Assembly: GCA_021808285.1 (NCBI GenBank)
Contig: JAKBBV010000005.1
Location: 1 to 64,000, forward strand
Origin: Pseudomonadota bacterium
GTDB lineage: Bacteria; Pseudomonadota; Alphaproteobacteria; Caulobacterales; Caulobacteraceae
Direction of reading: 5' to 3'
Length of the DNA: 64,000 bases
Positions 33,254 through 43,132 of this stretch are shown here, piece by piece. The position numbers and the translations under genes are program-made. Within the stretch, counting starts at the first letter, position 1. The number at the start of each line of letters is the position of its first letter. A model generated the notes under the pieces. That model saw nothing but the letters and a program-made list of their open reading frames with translations, did no database searches and was not told the origin of the DNA.

Positions 33254-34027
33254 TCACCAGCAGCTATAGCCGCCGTCGGTCAGCATGACCGTCCCGGTTA
33301 TCAGGCTGGAGGCGTCCGAGGCGAGGAAGAGGATGGCGGCTGCGACCTCCTCGGGCTCGCCCAGACGGCCCATGGGCGTGCCGTCGATCCAGCGGCGGTA
33401 CATCGGCGAGTCCGGATCGGCGAAGGCGTTGAGCGGGGTGCGGATATAGGTCGGGGCCACGGCGTTGACGCGCACGCCGCGCGAGGCCCACTCGGCGGCA
33501 AGGGACCGGGTCAGGTGGTGCACTGCGGCCTTGGAGGCGTTGTAGTGGGCCTGACCCTGGGGCCGGTTGACGATGAAGCCGGACATGGAGCCCACATTGA
33601 CGATGACGCCGCGACCTTCTGCCAGCATGTGGCGCCCCACAGCCCGCGCGCACCAGAAGGTCCCGTTGAGATTGACGTCGAGCACATTGAGCCAGCGCTC
33701 GTCCTCCATCTCCTCGGCGGCGATCTCGCTGCGGGCGATGCCTGCATTGTTGATGAGGATGTCGATACCCCCTAGATCGGCGGCCAGGGCGTCGGCGGCG
33801 GCCGTCACGGCCTGCGAGTCCGTCACCTCCAGCACCCGCGCATGAGCTCCATGGCCTTCCGCGGCGAGCGCCCGCACGGCGACCTCCAGCTCCGCCGCGT
33901 CGCGATCCCACAGCGTGACCCGCGCCCCCGCCTCGGCCAGGGCCTGGGCGGCGCAAAGGCCGATGCCGCGTGCACCTCCGGTGACCACGGCGACCCGGCC
34001 GTCCAGCCTGAAGCGTTCGAGATACAT
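33254..34027 (-). CDS. Short-chain dehydrogenase/reductase, polyol-dehydrogenase-like
   Basis: A 257-aa classical SDR. Seen: the cofactor motif VVTGGARGIG near residue 14, an acidic residue after beta-2 (LWDRD), NNAG in ILINNAGIAR, the catalytic Ser in NVGSMSGF, the Tyr-x3-Lys pair in AHYNASKAAVHH, and the C-terminal LTDGGYSCW ending seen in polyol and sugar-alcohol dehydrogenases. The D after beta-2 favours NAD. The ORF track lists a 723-codon ORF to 35425; the extra length is an open shadow frame through hutC and hutF. I chose ATG 34027 (GGAGG 9 nt upstream); ATG 34036 would sit directly on that ribosome-binding site. The substrate is unknown. Confidence 0.87.
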   Translation of the reverse strand: MYLERFRLDGRVAVVTGGARGIGLCAAQALAEAGARVTLWDRDAAELEVAVRALAAEGHGAHARVLEVTDSQAVTAAADALAADLGGIDILINNAGIARSEIAAEEMEDERWLNVLDVNLNGTFWCARAVGRHMLAEGRGVIVNVGSMSGFIVNRPQGQAHYNASKAAVHHLTRSLAAEWASRGVRVNAVAPTYIRTPLNAFADPDSPMYRRWIDGTPMGRLGEPEEVAAAILFLASDASSLITGTVMLTDGGYSCW

Positions 34028-34104
34028 GGCGGTCATCCTCCGGGGCGCAGGCGGGTGAGGGCCTCCGTCCTTACGCTTCCGCGCCTGTTCGGCGAAGGGC
34101 GCCT

Positions 34105-34809
34105 TCAGTTCCTGAACTCCGCGGTCAGCTCGTAGCGTTCGTGCGGGAAGATTTGGCGCACGAAGGTCACGCCCTGGCCCAGGCGAAAGGTCCAGCGCTC
34201 CACCATGAGGCAGGCATGGCCGGTTCTGATGTCCAGGGCGCGAGCCTCGGCCGGGCTGGCCGCAAGGGCGCCGATGCGATGCCGCGCTTCGGTCCAGGGC
34301 GCGTGCTTCAGCAGCCAGGAGCCCGGCGCCTGGCCGGAGAAGTCCGCCGATCGGGCGTCGGGGACGGCGGCCAGGTCGATCACCCGCTCCTCCAGGGCGA
34401 ACGGCGAACCTCCAGCCACATGCAGACCGCGCAGGTCCAGAAGGGGGCCGACGGGAGACAGCGCGGTCTCCCGGGCATCCTGCCCAACGGTCCCGCGCAC
34501 ACCGCGCGCCAGCAGACGAAAGGCATAGGTCTCGCCCAGGGCGGCGATGGTCTCGGCGATGTCCGGGATCTCGAGCACGGCGGTCTGCACATGGGGATGG
34601 GCGACCAGGGTGCCGGCGCGTCGGTTGCGCGTGACGAGGCCGGCGCCCGCGAGGGCGCCGATGGCCTTGCTGACCGTCATCCGGGCGCAGCCATATTCGG
34701 CCATCAGTGCCTGTTCCGTGGGCAGCCGGTCGCCGGGATTGAGGGCGCCGGACCGGATGCGGGCTTCGAGATCGGCGCGGATGCGGCGGGCGAGGCCGGG
34801 GGGCTTCAT
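34105..34809 (-). CDS. hutC: Histidine utilisation repressor, GntR/UTRA family
   Basis: A 234-aa HutC-type repressor. The N-terminal winged helix-turn-helix (residues 5-70: LARRIRADLEARIRSG, LPTEQALMAEYGCARMTVSKAIG) is of the GntR class, and residues 90-230 are a UTRA effector domain (ending VTFVRQIFPHERYELTAEF). HutC proteins bind urocanate, which releases the operator. It follows hutF with a 9-bp gap on the minus strand, so repressor and deiminase are co-transcribed. The operator candidate TGTCTAGACA lies in the 44-bp divergent region, which would also make hutC autoregulated. Confidence 0.93.
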   Translation of the reverse strand: MKPPGLARRIRADLEARIRSGALNPGDRLPTEQALMAEYGCARMTVSKAIGALAGAGLVTRNRRAGTLVAHPHVQTAVLEIPDIAETIAALGETYAFRLLARGVRGTVGQDARETALSPVGPLLDLRGLHVAGGSPFALEERVIDLAAVPDARSADFSGQAPGSWLLKHAPWTEARHRIGALAASPAEARALDIRTGHACLMVERWTFRLGQGVTFVRQIFPHERYELTAEFRN

Positions 34810-34818
34810 CGGCGGGGC

Positions 34819-36192
34819 TCAGGAGGCCAGAAGCCGGGTCACGCTGGCGCGAAAGGCTTCGGAGAGCTCGGTCCGCCGGCGATGGCGCCCGTCCTCCACC
34901 ACCAGGCTCCCGCGCCGCCACACCCGATCCACCGCCGTGCGGCCGGCGGCGAAGAGCCAGTGATCTAGGACGGCGTCGGGCCTCGCGCCTCTCGGCGGCG
35001 ATTCCTCTTCGTGCAGGCAGACGATATCGGCCGCCCTTCCAGGCGCCAGTCCGGCCGGGCCGCATGCCAAGGCCTGTGCGCCGCCGTGCAAGGCCGCCTC
35101 GAACAAGCGTCGACCCGTGGAGGCTCCCTGCGGCTCGGCCAGGACGTTGCGCGCCTTCCAGGCCAGGCGCTGGGCGTATTCGAGCTGGCGCAGCTCCTGG
35201 GCCGCGTCGATGGCGATATTCGAGTCCGTGCCCACACCCATGACGCCGCCATGATCGAGAAAGGCCCGGGCCGGGAAGACGCCGTCGCCCAGATTGGCCT
35301 CGGTGATCGGGCACAGCCCCGCCGCGGCGCCGCTGGCGGCCAGTCGCCGGGTCTCCTGCGCGGTGAGGTGGGTGGCGTGGATCAGGCACCAGCGCGCGTC
35401 GAGCCCGACCTCGTCTAGCAGCCATTCCACCGGACGCCGCCCGCTCCAGGCGAGGCAGTCCTCCACCTCCTTCACCTGCTCGGCGGCGTGGATGTGCACC
35501 GCTCCGGCGCCGGCCAGGGGCAGGATCTCGGCAAGATCCCGCGGGCTCACCGCACGCAGAGAATGGGGCGCCAGGCCCAGCCCGGCATCGGGCAGGGGAG
35601 CAATGGCGGCGCGGCTCGCCTCGACCAGGCGGGCGAAACGGTCGGGATCGTTGAGGAACCGGCGCTGGCCCGGCGCGGCCGGCGCACCGCCAAATCCGCC
35701 CTGGCGATAATAGACCGGCAGCAGGGTCAGGCCGATCCCGCTCGCCCCGGCGGCGGCGGCGATGCGCTGGGTCATCTCGCCCAGGGCCGCATAGGGCCGC
35801 CCCTGCGGATCGTGGTGCAGATAGTGGAACTCGCCCACGCGGGTGAATCCGCTCTCCAGCATCTCGGCGAAGGCCAGGGCGGAGATCGCCTCGACATCCT
35901 CCGGCGTCATCCGATCGAGAAACCGGTACATCAGCTCGCGCCAGGACCAGAAGTCGTCACGCCCGGCGCCGCGATACTCGGTCAGGCCGGCCATGCCGCG
36001 CTGAAAGGCATGGCTGTGCAGATTGGAAAGGCCCGCAAGCCCCACCGCGCCGCGCGTCTCGCCCGGGAAAGGGTCAACCCCCTCGGAGACCGTCGCGATC
36101 CGCCCCTCGCGCACCGTCAGCCGCACCCGGTCGGCCCAGCCGTCGGGCAGAAGGGCCCGTTCGAACCAAAGGGAGTCGGGGGCGGCGCTCAT
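34819..36192 (-). CDS. hutF: Formimidoylglutamate deiminase
   Basis: Zinc amidohydrolase that converts N-formimidoyl-glutamate to N-formyl-glutamate and ammonia, the first half of the two-step HutF/HutG branch of histidine degradation. At 457 aa it matches the family. Seen: the metal-binding GLSNLHSHAFQRGMAG (HxH) near residue 55, the HutF-typical FWSWRELMYRF, VHIHAAEQVKEVEDC, and MGVGTDSNIAID with the catalytic Asp near 320. It is divergent from hutI across 44 bp. Its stop lies 9 bp before hutC. Confidence 0.95.
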   Translation of the reverse strand: MSAAPDSLWFERALLPDGWADRVRLTVREGRIATVSEGVDPFPGETRGAVGLAGLSNLHSHAFQRGMAGLTEYRGAGRDDFWSWRELMYRFLDRMTPEDVEAISALAFAEMLESGFTRVGEFHYLHHDPQGRPYAALGEMTQRIAAAAGASGIGLTLLPVYYRQGGFGGAPAAPGQRRFLNDPDRFARLVEASRAAIAPLPDAGLGLAPHSLRAVSPRDLAEILPLAGAGAVHIHAAEQVKEVEDCLAWSGRRPVEWLLDEVGLDARWCLIHATHLTAQETRRLAASGAAAGLCPITEANLGDGVFPARAFLDHGGVMGVGTDSNIAIDAAQELRQLEYAQRLAWKARNVLAEPQGASTGRRLFEAALHGGAQALACGPAGLAPGRAADIVCLHEEESPPRGARPDAVLDHWLFAAGRTAVDRVWRRGSLVVEDGRHRRRTELSEAFRASVTRLLAS

Positions 36193-36198
36193 AAATAA

Positions 36199-36208
36199 TG
36201 TCTAGACA
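36199..36208. promoter_or_regulatory. HutC operator in the hutF/hutI divergent promoter
   Basis: TGTCTAGACA is a perfect 10-bp palindrome within the 44-bp space between the divergent starts of hutF and hutI. It matches the TGT-nnnn-ACA architecture of HutC operators. Placed here, one site can repress both transcripts. Confidence 0.8.
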
Positions 36209-36236
36209 ATAATGGGGATTTGGACAAGTCTGGGCC

Positions 36237-37442
36237 ATGCGTTGCGACCGCATCTGGACCCGGGCCCGTCTGGCCACGCTCGCTTCCGGCCGACCGGACC
36301 TCGGCGTGGTGGAAGAGGGCCTGGTGGCCTCCCGCGATGGGCGCATCCTCTATGCCGGGCCGGCGGCCGAGGCGCCGGATCTGCAGGCAGCGGAGATCGT
36401 CGACTGCGAAGGCCGCTGGATCACGCCGGGCCTGATCGATGCGCACACCCACCTCGTCCATGCCGGCGACCGCGCGGCGGAGTTCGAGCTGCGCCTCGCC
36501 GGCGCCAGCTATGAGGAGATCGCCCGTTCCGGCGGGGGCATCCTCTCCACAGTGCGCGCGACGCGCGCCGCCGCCGAGGCAGAGCTGGTCGCGGCCGCCC
36601 TGCCGCGTCTGGACGCCCTGATCGCCGAGGGCGCGACCACGGTGGAGATCAAGTCCGGCTATGGCCTCACCCTGGTCGACGAGATCAAATCCCTGCGCGT
36701 GGTCCGGTCCCTGACCGGGGCGCGTCCGGTGCGCCTGCGCGCCACCCTCCTGGCCGCCCATGCGGCGCCGCCAGAATATGCCGGCGATCCCGACGGCTAT
36801 ATCGATCTGATCTGCCGCGACATCCTGCCCGCCGCCGCGAGCGAGGGCCTGGCCGACGCCGTCGACGCCTTCTGCGAGAGCATCGCTTTCACGCCAGCCC
36901 AGGTCGAGCGGGTGTTTCGGGCCGCCCGCGCCCATGGCCTGCCGGTCAAGCTGCACGCCGAGCAGTTGTCCAACCAGGGGGGAGCGGCGCTCGCCGCCCG
37001 CTATGGCGCGCTCTCTGTCGATCATCTGGAACATCTGGACGCCGCCGGCGTCGCCGCCCTGGCCCGCGCTGGCTGTGTGGCAACCCTCCTGCCGGGCGCC
37101 TACCTCTTCTTGCGAGAGACTAAGACGCCGCCGGTGGAGGCCCTGCGCGCGGCGGGCGTCCCCATGGCGCTGGCCACCGACTGCAATCCGGGCACATCGC
37201 CCCTGACCTCGCTGCTCCTGGCCATGAATCTGGCCGCGACCCTGTTCCGCCTCACCGTGACGGAGTGCCTGGCGGGGGTGACGCGAGAGGCCGCCCGGGC
37301 GCTCGGCCTTCAGGATGAGACCGGCGCGCTGGAGGCCGGTAAGGCCTGCGACCTCGCCATTTGGGACATCGAGCGACCCGCCGAGCTTGTCTACCGGATG
37401 GGCTTCAACCCGCTTCATGCAAGGATCTGGGCCGGCCAATGA
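36237..37442 (+). CDS. hutI: Imidazolonepropionase
   Basis: Third enzyme of histidine degradation; it hydrolyses imidazolone-5-propionate to N-formimidoyl-glutamate. The 401-aa amidohydrolase has [18 protein letters not shown] (HxH metal site near residue 70), [26 protein letters not shown] and [13 protein letters not shown] (Asp ligand near 315). Its start is 29 bp beyond the HutC palindrome with no strong Shine-Dalgarno. The stop overlaps the hutH ATG (ATGA), so it leads a fully coupled hutIHGU operon. Confidence 0.95.
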   Translation: MRCDRIWTRARLATLASGRPDLGVVEEGLVASRDGRILYAGPAAEAPDLQAAEIVDCEGRWITPGLIDAHTHLVHAGDRAAEFELRLAGASYEEIARSGGGILSTVRATRAAAEAELVAAALPRLDALIAEGATTVEIKSGYGLTLVDEIKSLRVVRSLTGARPVRLRATLLAAHAAPPEYAGDPDGYIDLICRDILPAAASEGLADAVDAFCESIAFTPAQVERVFRAARAHGLPVKLHAEQLSNQGGAALAARYGALSVDHLEHLDAAGVAALARAGCVATLLPGAYLFLRETKTPPVEALRAAGVPMALATDCNPGTSPLTSLLLAMNLAATLFRLTVTECLAGVTREAARALGLQDETGALEAGKACDLAIWDIERPAELVYRMGFNPLHARIWAGQ

Positions 37443-38989
37443 CCCTCCTCACCCTCGCTCCCGGCGCCGTCACCCTGGCCGACTGGCGCGCCCTTTGGCT
37501 GGGGGCTTCGGCGCGGCTGGATCCCGCCGCCTGGCCCCGGATCGAAGCGAGCGCGGCGGCGGTGGGGCGCATCCTCGCCAAAGGTGAGCCGGTCTATGGC
37601 GTCAATACCGGCTTCGGGCGCCTGGCCAGCGTGCGCATCGCCGATGAGGACCTGGCCCGGCTGCAGCGCAACATCGTGCTCTCCCACGCCGCCGGAACCG
37701 GCGATCCGGCCCCCGCGGCCATCGTGCGCCTGATGATGGCGCTGAAGCTCGCCAGCTTCGGCCACGGCGCCTCGGGCGTGCGGCGCGAGACCGCCTCGCG
37801 CCTGGAGATGATGCTGGCGCGGGGCCTGATCCCCGTCGTCCCGGCCCAGGGCTCGGTGGGGGCCTCCGGCGACCTCGCTCCGCTGGCGCATATGGCCGCC
37901 GCCATGATCGGCGTGGGCGAGATCGAGATGCAGGGCGAGCGCCTGCCCGCCGCCGCCGCCCTGGCCCGCGCTGGGCTCGATCCCCTGACGTTGGGACCCA
38001 AGGAGGGTCTGGCCCTGCTCAACGGCACGCAATTCTCGACCGCGAACGCCCTGGCGGGCCTGTTCGAGGCCGACCGTCTGTTCGCCTCGGCCCTGATCTC
38101 CGGCGCTCTTTCCACCGAGGCGGCCAAGGGCTCTGACACCCCCTTCGATCCTCGCATCCACGCCCTGCGCCGCCACGGCGGCCAGATCGCCTGCGCCGAG
38201 GCCCTGCGAGAGCTGATGGCCGGCTCCGCGATCCGCGCCAGCCATCTCAAGGACGACGAGCGGGTCCAGGATCCCTATTGCCTGCGCTGCCAGCCCCAGG
38301 TCATGGGCGCGGCCCTGACCGTGCTGCGGCAAGCCGCCCGCACCCTGGCGGAGGAGGCCGACGGCGTTTCCGACAACCCGCTGATCTTCGCCGAGACGGA
38401 CGAGTGCCTGTCCGGCGGCAACTTCCACGCCGAGCCTGTGGCCTTCGCCGCCGACATGATCGCGCTGGCTCTGTGCGAGATCGGGGCCCTGGCCGAACGC
38501 CGCATCGCCATGCTGGTGGATGCGGACCTGTCGCGCCTGCCGCCCTTTCTGACGCCTGATCCAGGTCTCAATTCAGGTTTCATGATCCCCCAGGTCACGG
38601 CCGCGGCCCTGGTCTCGGAGAACAAGCAGGCCGCTTATCCGGCCAGCGTCGATTCCATCCCCACCTCGGCCAACCAGGAGGACCACGTGTCCATGGCCGC
38701 GCATGGCGCCCGGCGGCTCGCCCCCATGGCGCGAAACGCCGCCGCGGTGATCGGCATCGAGCTTCTGGTCGGGGCCCAGGGCTGCGACTTCCACGCCGGT
38801 CTCGCCTCCAGCGCGCCGCTGGAGCGGGTCCGGGCGGCGCTTCGCGCCGTCTCTCCGCGCCTGGAAGCCGACCGTCACCTGCACCCCGACATCGAAGCCG
38901 CCGCCCTCCTGGTCCGCAGCGGCGCGGTGGTGGAGGCCGCCGCCCTCGCCCTGCCGGGGGCGCTCCTGGAAGGGGAGCGGGCCGCGTGA
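37439..38989 (+). CDS. hutH: Histidine ammonia-lyase
   Basis: First enzyme of the pathway; it deaminates L-histidine to urocanate using the autocatalytic MIO prosthetic group. The MIO-forming Ala-Ser-Gly is in [15 protein letters not shown] near residue 145. Other conserved parts are [40 protein letters not shown] and [15 protein letters not shown]. The 516-aa product starts at ATG 37439, overlapping the hutI stop; the ORF-track start 37361 lies within hutI. The hutG GTG overlaps its stop. Confidence 0.97.
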   Translation: MTLLTLAPGAVTLADWRALWLGASARLDPAAWPRIEASAAAVGRILAKGEPVYGVNTGFGRLASVRIADEDLARLQRNIVLSHAAGTGDPAPAAIVRLMMALKLASFGHGASGVRRETASRLEMMLARGLIPVVPAQGSVGASGDLAPLAHMAAAMIGVGEIEMQGERLPAAAALARAGLDPLTLGPKEGLALLNGTQFSTANALAGLFEADRLFASALISGALSTEAAKGSDTPFDPRIHALRRHGGQIACAEALRELMAGSAIRASHLKDDERVQDPYCLRCQPQVMGAALTVLRQAARTLAEEADGVSDNPLIFAETDECLSGGNFHAEPVAFAADMIALALCEIGALAERRIAMLVDADLSRLPPFLTPDPGLNSGFMIPQVTAAALVSENKQAAYPASVDSIPTSANQEDHVSMAAHGARRLAPMARNAAAVIGIELLVGAQGCDFHAGLASSAPLERVRAALRAVSPRLEADRHLHPDIEAAALLVRSGAVVEAAALALPGALLEGERAA

Positions 38990-39816
38990 CGCCTTCCTGG
39001 CTGGAGGTGCGTCAGGGTGCGGCGCCGCTGATCGTCAGTCTGCCGCATACGGGAACCGACCTTCCCGAGGACATCGAGACAGGCCTCGTCTCTCCCTGGC
39101 TCGCGCGCCGCGACGCGGACTGGTGGGTTGATCGGCTTTACGCCTTCGCCGAGGACCTGGACGCCACCTTCGTGCGCACGACGCTCAGCCGAAGCGTCAT
39201 CGACGTTAATCGCGACCCTTCCGGCGCCTCGCTCTATCCGGGCCAGGCGACCACCGAGCTTTGCCCCCTGACCACCTTCGACGGCGAGCCGCTCCATCGG
39301 CCCGGCTGCGCGCCTGACGCCGCTGAGATCTCGCGTCGCACCGCGCTCTATTTCGCTCCCTATCACGCGGCTCTGGAGGCGCAGATCGTCCGCCTGCGCG
39401 CCCGCTATTCCCGCGTCGTGCTCTATGACGCCCACTCCATCCGCTCGCGCATTCCGCGCCTGTTCGAGGGCGAGCTGGCGCAGTTCAACATCGGCGTGAA
39501 CGGCGGAGTGAGCTGCGATGGCGCTCTGACCGCGGCGGTGGCGGAGCTGTGCGCCGCCAGCTCTTTCAGCTGGGTGGTCGACGGCCGTTTCAAGGGCGGC
39601 TGGACGACCCGCCGTTATGGCCGCCCCTCCGACGGCGTTCACGCTCTGCAGATGGAGCTGGCCTGTCGCGGATACATGGACGAGCCGGACGGCCCGCCGA
39701 CGCCGGGCGCCTGGCCTCCCGCCTTCGAGGCCGCGCGCGCCGCGCCGCTCCTTGCTGTCCTTCGCCCCATCCTCGAAGCCTGCCTCGCCTTCGCCTCTTC
39801 CGGGAGCGCCCCATGA
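38986..39816 (+). CDS. hutG: N-formylglutamate deformylase
   Basis: Zinc amidohydrolase that hydrolyses N-formylglutamate to formate and glutamate, completing the HutF/HutG branch. The 276-aa product has [13 protein letters not shown] at the N-terminus, NRDPSG and GATTEL-like [24 protein letters not shown], and [13 protein letters not shown] near residue 200, all typical of the family. The start is a GTG overlapping the hutH stop (GTGA); the stop overlaps the hutU ATG (ATGA). Confidence 0.95.
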   Translation: MTPSWLEVRQGAAPLIVSLPHTGTDLPEDIETGLVSPWLARRDADWWVDRLYAFAEDLDATFVRTTLSRSVIDVNRDPSGASLYPGQATTELCPLTTFDGEPLHRPGCAPDAAEISRRTALYFAPYHAALEAQIVRLRARYSRVVLYDAHSIRSRIPRLFEGELAQFNIGVNGGVSCDGALTAAVAELCAASSFSWVVDGRFKGGWTTRRYGRPSDGVHALQMELACRGYMDEPDGPPTPGAWPPAFEAARAAPLLAVLRPILEACLAFASSGSAP

Positions 39817-41477
39817 CCCGCCACGACCCGACCCGCATCATCCGCCCGGCTACGGGCTCCCGCCTGACCGCCCGAAGCTGGCTGACCGAGGCGCCGCTGC
39901 GCATGCTGATGAACAATCTCCATCCCGACGTGGCCGAGCGGCCGGAGGACCTGGTGGTCTATGGCGGGGTGGGCCGGGCCGCTCGAGACTGGGAGAGCTT
40001 CGACCGCATCGTCGAGACACTGCGCCGTCTGGAGGAGGACGAAACCCTGCTGGTCCAGTCCGGCAAGCCGGTGGGCGTCTTCCGCACCCACGCCGACGCG
40101 CCTCGGGTGCTGATCGCCAACTCCAATCTGGTGCCGCGCTGGGCCACCTGGGAGCATTTCCACGAACTCGACCGCAAGGGCCTGGCCATGTACGGCCAGA
40201 TGACCGCCGGATCGTGGATCTATATCGGCGCCCAGGGCATCGTTCAGGGCACCTATGAGACCCTGGTGGAGATGGGCCGCCAGCATTACGGCGGCGACCT
40301 TTCCGGCCGTTGGCTGCTCACCGCCGGGCTCGGCGGCATGGGCGGAGCCCAGCCCCTGGCCGCGGTCATGGCCGGGGCCTCGTGCCTGGCTATCGAGTGC
40401 CAGCCCAGTCGTATCGAGATGCGCCTGCGCACCGGCTATCTCGACCTGAGCGCCGCGGATCTGGACGAGGCCCTGACGATCATCGAACGCGCCTGCCGCG
40501 AGCGACGCGCCGTTTCGGTGGGTCTCCTGGGCAACGCCGCCGAGCTCCTGCCCGAGCTCTTCCGCCGCGGCGTGCGGCCGGACCTCCTCACCGACCAGAC
40601 CTCGGCCCATGATCCGGTCAACGGCTATCTGCCCAAGGGCTGGACGTTGGAACGCTGGGCCGCCATGCGCCATCAGGCCCCCGACCAGGTCGAGGCGGCG
40701 GCCCGGGCTTCCATGACCGAGCACGTCCGCGCCATGCTCGACTTCCAGGCCGCCGGCGTGCCGACGGTGGATTACGGCAACAATATCCGCCAGGTCGCCA
40801 AGGATGAGGGGGTGGAGAACGCCTTCGCCTTTCCGGGTTTCGTGCCGGCCTATATCCGGCCCCTGTTCTGTCGCGGGATCGGTCCGTTCCGCTGGGCCGC
40901 CCTCTCCGGCGATCCGGAGGATATCTACCGCACCGACGCCAAGGTGAAGGAGCTGATCCCCGACAATCCGCACCTGCACACCTGGCTCGACATGGCCAGG
41001 CGCCGCATCCGTTTCCAGGGCCTGCCGGCGCGCATCTGCTGGGTGGGGCTGGGCGATCGTCACCGCCTGGGTCTCGCCTTCAACGAGATGGTCGCCCGGG
41101 GCGAGCTTTCGGCCCCCGTGGTGATCGGCCGCGACCACCTGGATTCCGGCTCCGTCGCCTCGCCCAACCGCGAGACCGAGGCCATGCGCGACGGCTCTGA
41201 CGCCGTTTCGGACTGGCCCCTGCTCAATGCGCTGCTCAACACCGCCTCAGGCGCCACCTGGGTCTCGCTTCACCATGGCGGCGGGGTGGGCATGGGCTAT
41301 TCGCAGCATGCGGGCATGGTGGTGGTCTGCGATGGGACGGAGGCGGCGGCCCGGCGCATCGCGCGGGTGCTGTGGAACGACCCCGCCAGCGGCGTCATGC
41401 GCCACGCCGACGCCGGCTATCCCGACGCCATCGCCTGCGCCCGCGAGCACGGCCTGGACCTTCCCAGCCTGGGGTGA
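39813..41477 (+). CDS. hutU: Urocanate hydratase
   Basis: Second enzyme of the pathway; it hydrates urocanate to imidazolonepropionate with tightly bound NAD+. The 554-aa product has the expected length. Seen: [55 protein letters not shown] (NAD-binding), [33 protein letters not shown] and [18 protein letters not shown] chose ATG 39813, which overlaps the hutG stop and has GGGAG upstream; the longer ORF from 39549 is a shadow in hutG. It is the last gene of hutIHGU, followed by about 225 bp of GC-rich spacer with no gene seen. Confidence 0.97.
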   Translation: MTRHDPTRIIRPATGSRLTARSWLTEAPLRMLMNNLHPDVAERPEDLVVYGGVGRAARDWESFDRIVETLRRLEEDETLLVQSGKPVGVFRTHADAPRVLIANSNLVPRWATWEHFHELDRKGLAMYGQMTAGSWIYIGAQGIVQGTYETLVEMGRQHYGGDLSGRWLLTAGLGGMGGAQPLAAVMAGASCLAIECQPSRIEMRLRTGYLDLSAADLDEALTIIERACRERRAVSVGLLGNAAELLPELFRRGVRPDLLTDQTSAHDPVNGYLPKGWTLERWAAMRHQAPDQVEAAARASMTEHVRAMLDFQAAGVPTVDYGNNIRQVAKDEGVENAFAFPGFVPAYIRPLFCRGIGPFRWAALSGDPEDIYRTDAKVKELIPDNPHLHTWLDMARRRIRFQGLPARICWVGLGDRHRLGLAFNEMVARGELSAPVVIGRDHLDSGSVASPNRETEAMRDGSDAVSDWPLLNALLNTASGATWVSLHHGGGVGMGYSQHAGMVVVCDGTEAAARRIARVLWNDPASGVMRHADAGYPDAIACAREHGLDLPSLG

Positions 41478-41702
41478 AGGCAGGGGGAAGGCGGCTCCGG
41501 CGGCTGGCCGCAGAGGCGGGTAAGGGGCGCGGATTCCGGCGCCACGGGCCCGCTTGAGGCCGCGACCCGTGCCGCGCTTGGCTCGGGGCGGCTAGTCGTC
41601 AGTCCCGGCATTTCCGGTCCGTGGACCGCGGCCGTCGGCGGCCCACCGACCTACCTTGGCCAGACCGCCAAACCGCGCAGAGCGCCGACGCCGCCTCAGT
41701 CC

Positions 41703-42944
41703 TCAGGTCAGGGCCGAATAGATCAGGGTCTTGAGTTCACGCCGGATCGGATACAGCAGGGACGGGCTGAGCTGTGTCATGAACACCATGTGCAGTCGCT
41801 CCACGGGGTCGATGAAGAAGGCCGTGGTGAACATTCCACCCCAATAATATTCTCCCGCCGAACCGGAAATCATGGCGCGGGCTGGGTCCTGGGTGACGGC
41901 GAATCCCAAGCCGAAGCCGACTCCGGCATTCTGAGTTTCGCTGAACATGGAACGCGACAGACTCGCAAGGTCCAGGCGGCCCGGCAGATGATTGGTCGTC
42001 ATCAGTTCGAGGGTCTTGCGTCCCAGCAAGCGTACGCCGTCCAACGCGCCGCCTCCGGCGCACATCAAGCAGAATCGGTGGTAGTCGAGCGCGGTGGAGA
42101 CGAGGCCGCCGCCCCCAGATACCAGGCGCGGCGGGTTCAGCCAGATGCTCCCCTCCGCGCGATCGAACATCACGCGACCTTCCGCCGGGCTCTTCCAAAC
42201 ATAACAATCCGTCAGTCGAGGCGCCTTCTGCGGCGGAACGGAGAAGGCGGTGTCATTCATCTGCAGCGGCGCGAAGATCCTGTCTGAAAGGTAGCGGTCG
42301 AGCGGGAGACCGGAGACGCGTTGGATCACCGCCCCAAGGACATCGGTCGAAACCGAGTAGTTCCACGCCTCGCCGGGCGAAAACTCGAGCGGCAGTTTGG
42401 CGAGCGCGGCGACCGCCCCGTCGAGATCCAGGCCGGCATGCCAGTTTTCCACGGCGCCGGGGTCGAACCCGCCGGCCCGATAGGCCGCATCGATATGGGT
42501 GCGGTTCTGGAAGCCGTAGGTCAGGCCGGATGTGTGGCGCAGCAGATCGAGCATCCGCATCGGCTCGTTGGCGCGGCGGGTGACAAACGCGACACCGCCG
42601 CCGCCGGCGGCATAGACCCCGGTATCGGTGAACTCGGGCAGAACGTCCTGAACCAGCGTGTCGAGGCCGACCCGTCCTTCTTCCACAAGCATCATGAAGC
42701 CCACGGTCGTGATCGGCTTGGTCATGCTGGCGATGCGGAAGATGGATGTCTCATCGATCGGCGTGTCCGACCCGGCTCTCGCGGCGCCCTGACTGCTGAA
42801 ATGGACGATCTGACCGTCGCGGCTGATCAGGATCTGGGCGTGCGGCAGCCGCCCGGAATCGAGGTATTTCGCCTTCAGGAAGTCGTCGATGCGGTTCAGT
42901 CGCGAGGGGGCGAATCCCAGCCGTTCAGCGTGAGAATGCGTCAC
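41703..42944 (-). CDS. Serine hydrolase of the beta-lactamase/EstB family (second copy)
   Basis: A PF00144 serine hydrolase of 413 aa. SxxK is in IFRIASMTKPITT near residue 75, and the Tyr motif reads WNYSVSTDVLG near residue 190. Both closely resemble the 686-1930 protein, so the two are paralogues. No signal peptide is visible. The ORF track starts at a TTG (42953); the GTG at 42944 has GGGAGG about 10 nt upstream and is preferred. It is divergent from a GST gene, and their shared intergenic region carries the TGTCGTAC element also found before the TBDR at 45817. This suggests a role in the same catabolic unit, possibly hydrolysing an ester of the imported compound (inference). Confidence 0.86.
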   Translation of the reverse strand: MTHSHAERLGFAPSRLNRIDDFLKAKYLDSGRLPHAQILISRDGQIVHFSSQGAARAGSDTPIDETSIFRIASMTKPITTVGFMMLVEEGRVGLDTLVQDVLPEFTDTGVYAAGGGGVAFVTRRANEPMRMLDLLRHTSGLTYGFQNRTHIDAAYRAGGFDPGAVENWHAGLDLDGAVAALAKLPLEFSPGEAWNYSVSTDVLGAVIQRVSGLPLDRYLSDRIFAPLQMNDTAFSVPPQKAPRLTDCYVWKSPAEGRVMFDRAEGSIWLNPPRLVSGGGGLVSTALDYHRFCLMCAGGGALDGVRLLGRKTLELMTTNHLPGRLDLASLSRSMFSETQNAGVGFGLGFAVTQDPARAMISGSAGEYYWGGMFTTAFFIDPVERLHMVFMTQLSPSLLYPIRRELKTLIYSALT

Positions 42945-43005
42945 GGACCACAAGCCTCCCGCTCGACCAAGCGATGGAGCCTATTGGCCTCAAAAGCGCA
43001 GAGCA

Positions 43006-43042
43006 ACGACAATGTCGTACGTTATAGCCGAAAATGCCGTGC
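43006..43042. promoter_or_regulatory. Candidate GntR operator: two TGTCGTAC-type repeats 22 bp apart
   Basis: Between the divergent serine hydrolase and GST lies TGTCGTAC at 43013-43020, inside a perfect CGACA-A-TGTCG palindrome (43007-43017). A weaker copy, TGCCGTGC, lies exactly 22 bp further at 43035-43042. The same core and the same 22-bp period recur upstream of the TBDR at 45817. The nearby FCD-family GntR protein is the natural candidate to bind it. Confidence 0.55.
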
Positions 43043-43132
43043 AATTTTCACCCTTCCAGTCCTGCCGGCAGTGCGGATATCGAGGTGAGGGCGGCGTCCG
43101 TCATCTGCCGCACCTCAAGGGAACGGCCGCGT

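Noticed and set aside
33254-35425. 723-codon minus-strand ORF
   Set aside because: Only the 3' 257 codons are a gene (SDR). The rest is a shadow frame over hutC and hutF, which have clear family motifs in another frame; long open shadows are common in GC-rich DNA.
39639-41138. 499-aa minus-strand ORF opposite hutU
   Set aside because: Antisense shadow of hutU: low-complexity Gly/Ala/His-rich translation with no family features.
41478-41702. Small gene between hutU and the serine hydrolase
   Set aside because: Short ORFs here have no ribosome-binding site or homology-like features; the region is GC-rich spacer.
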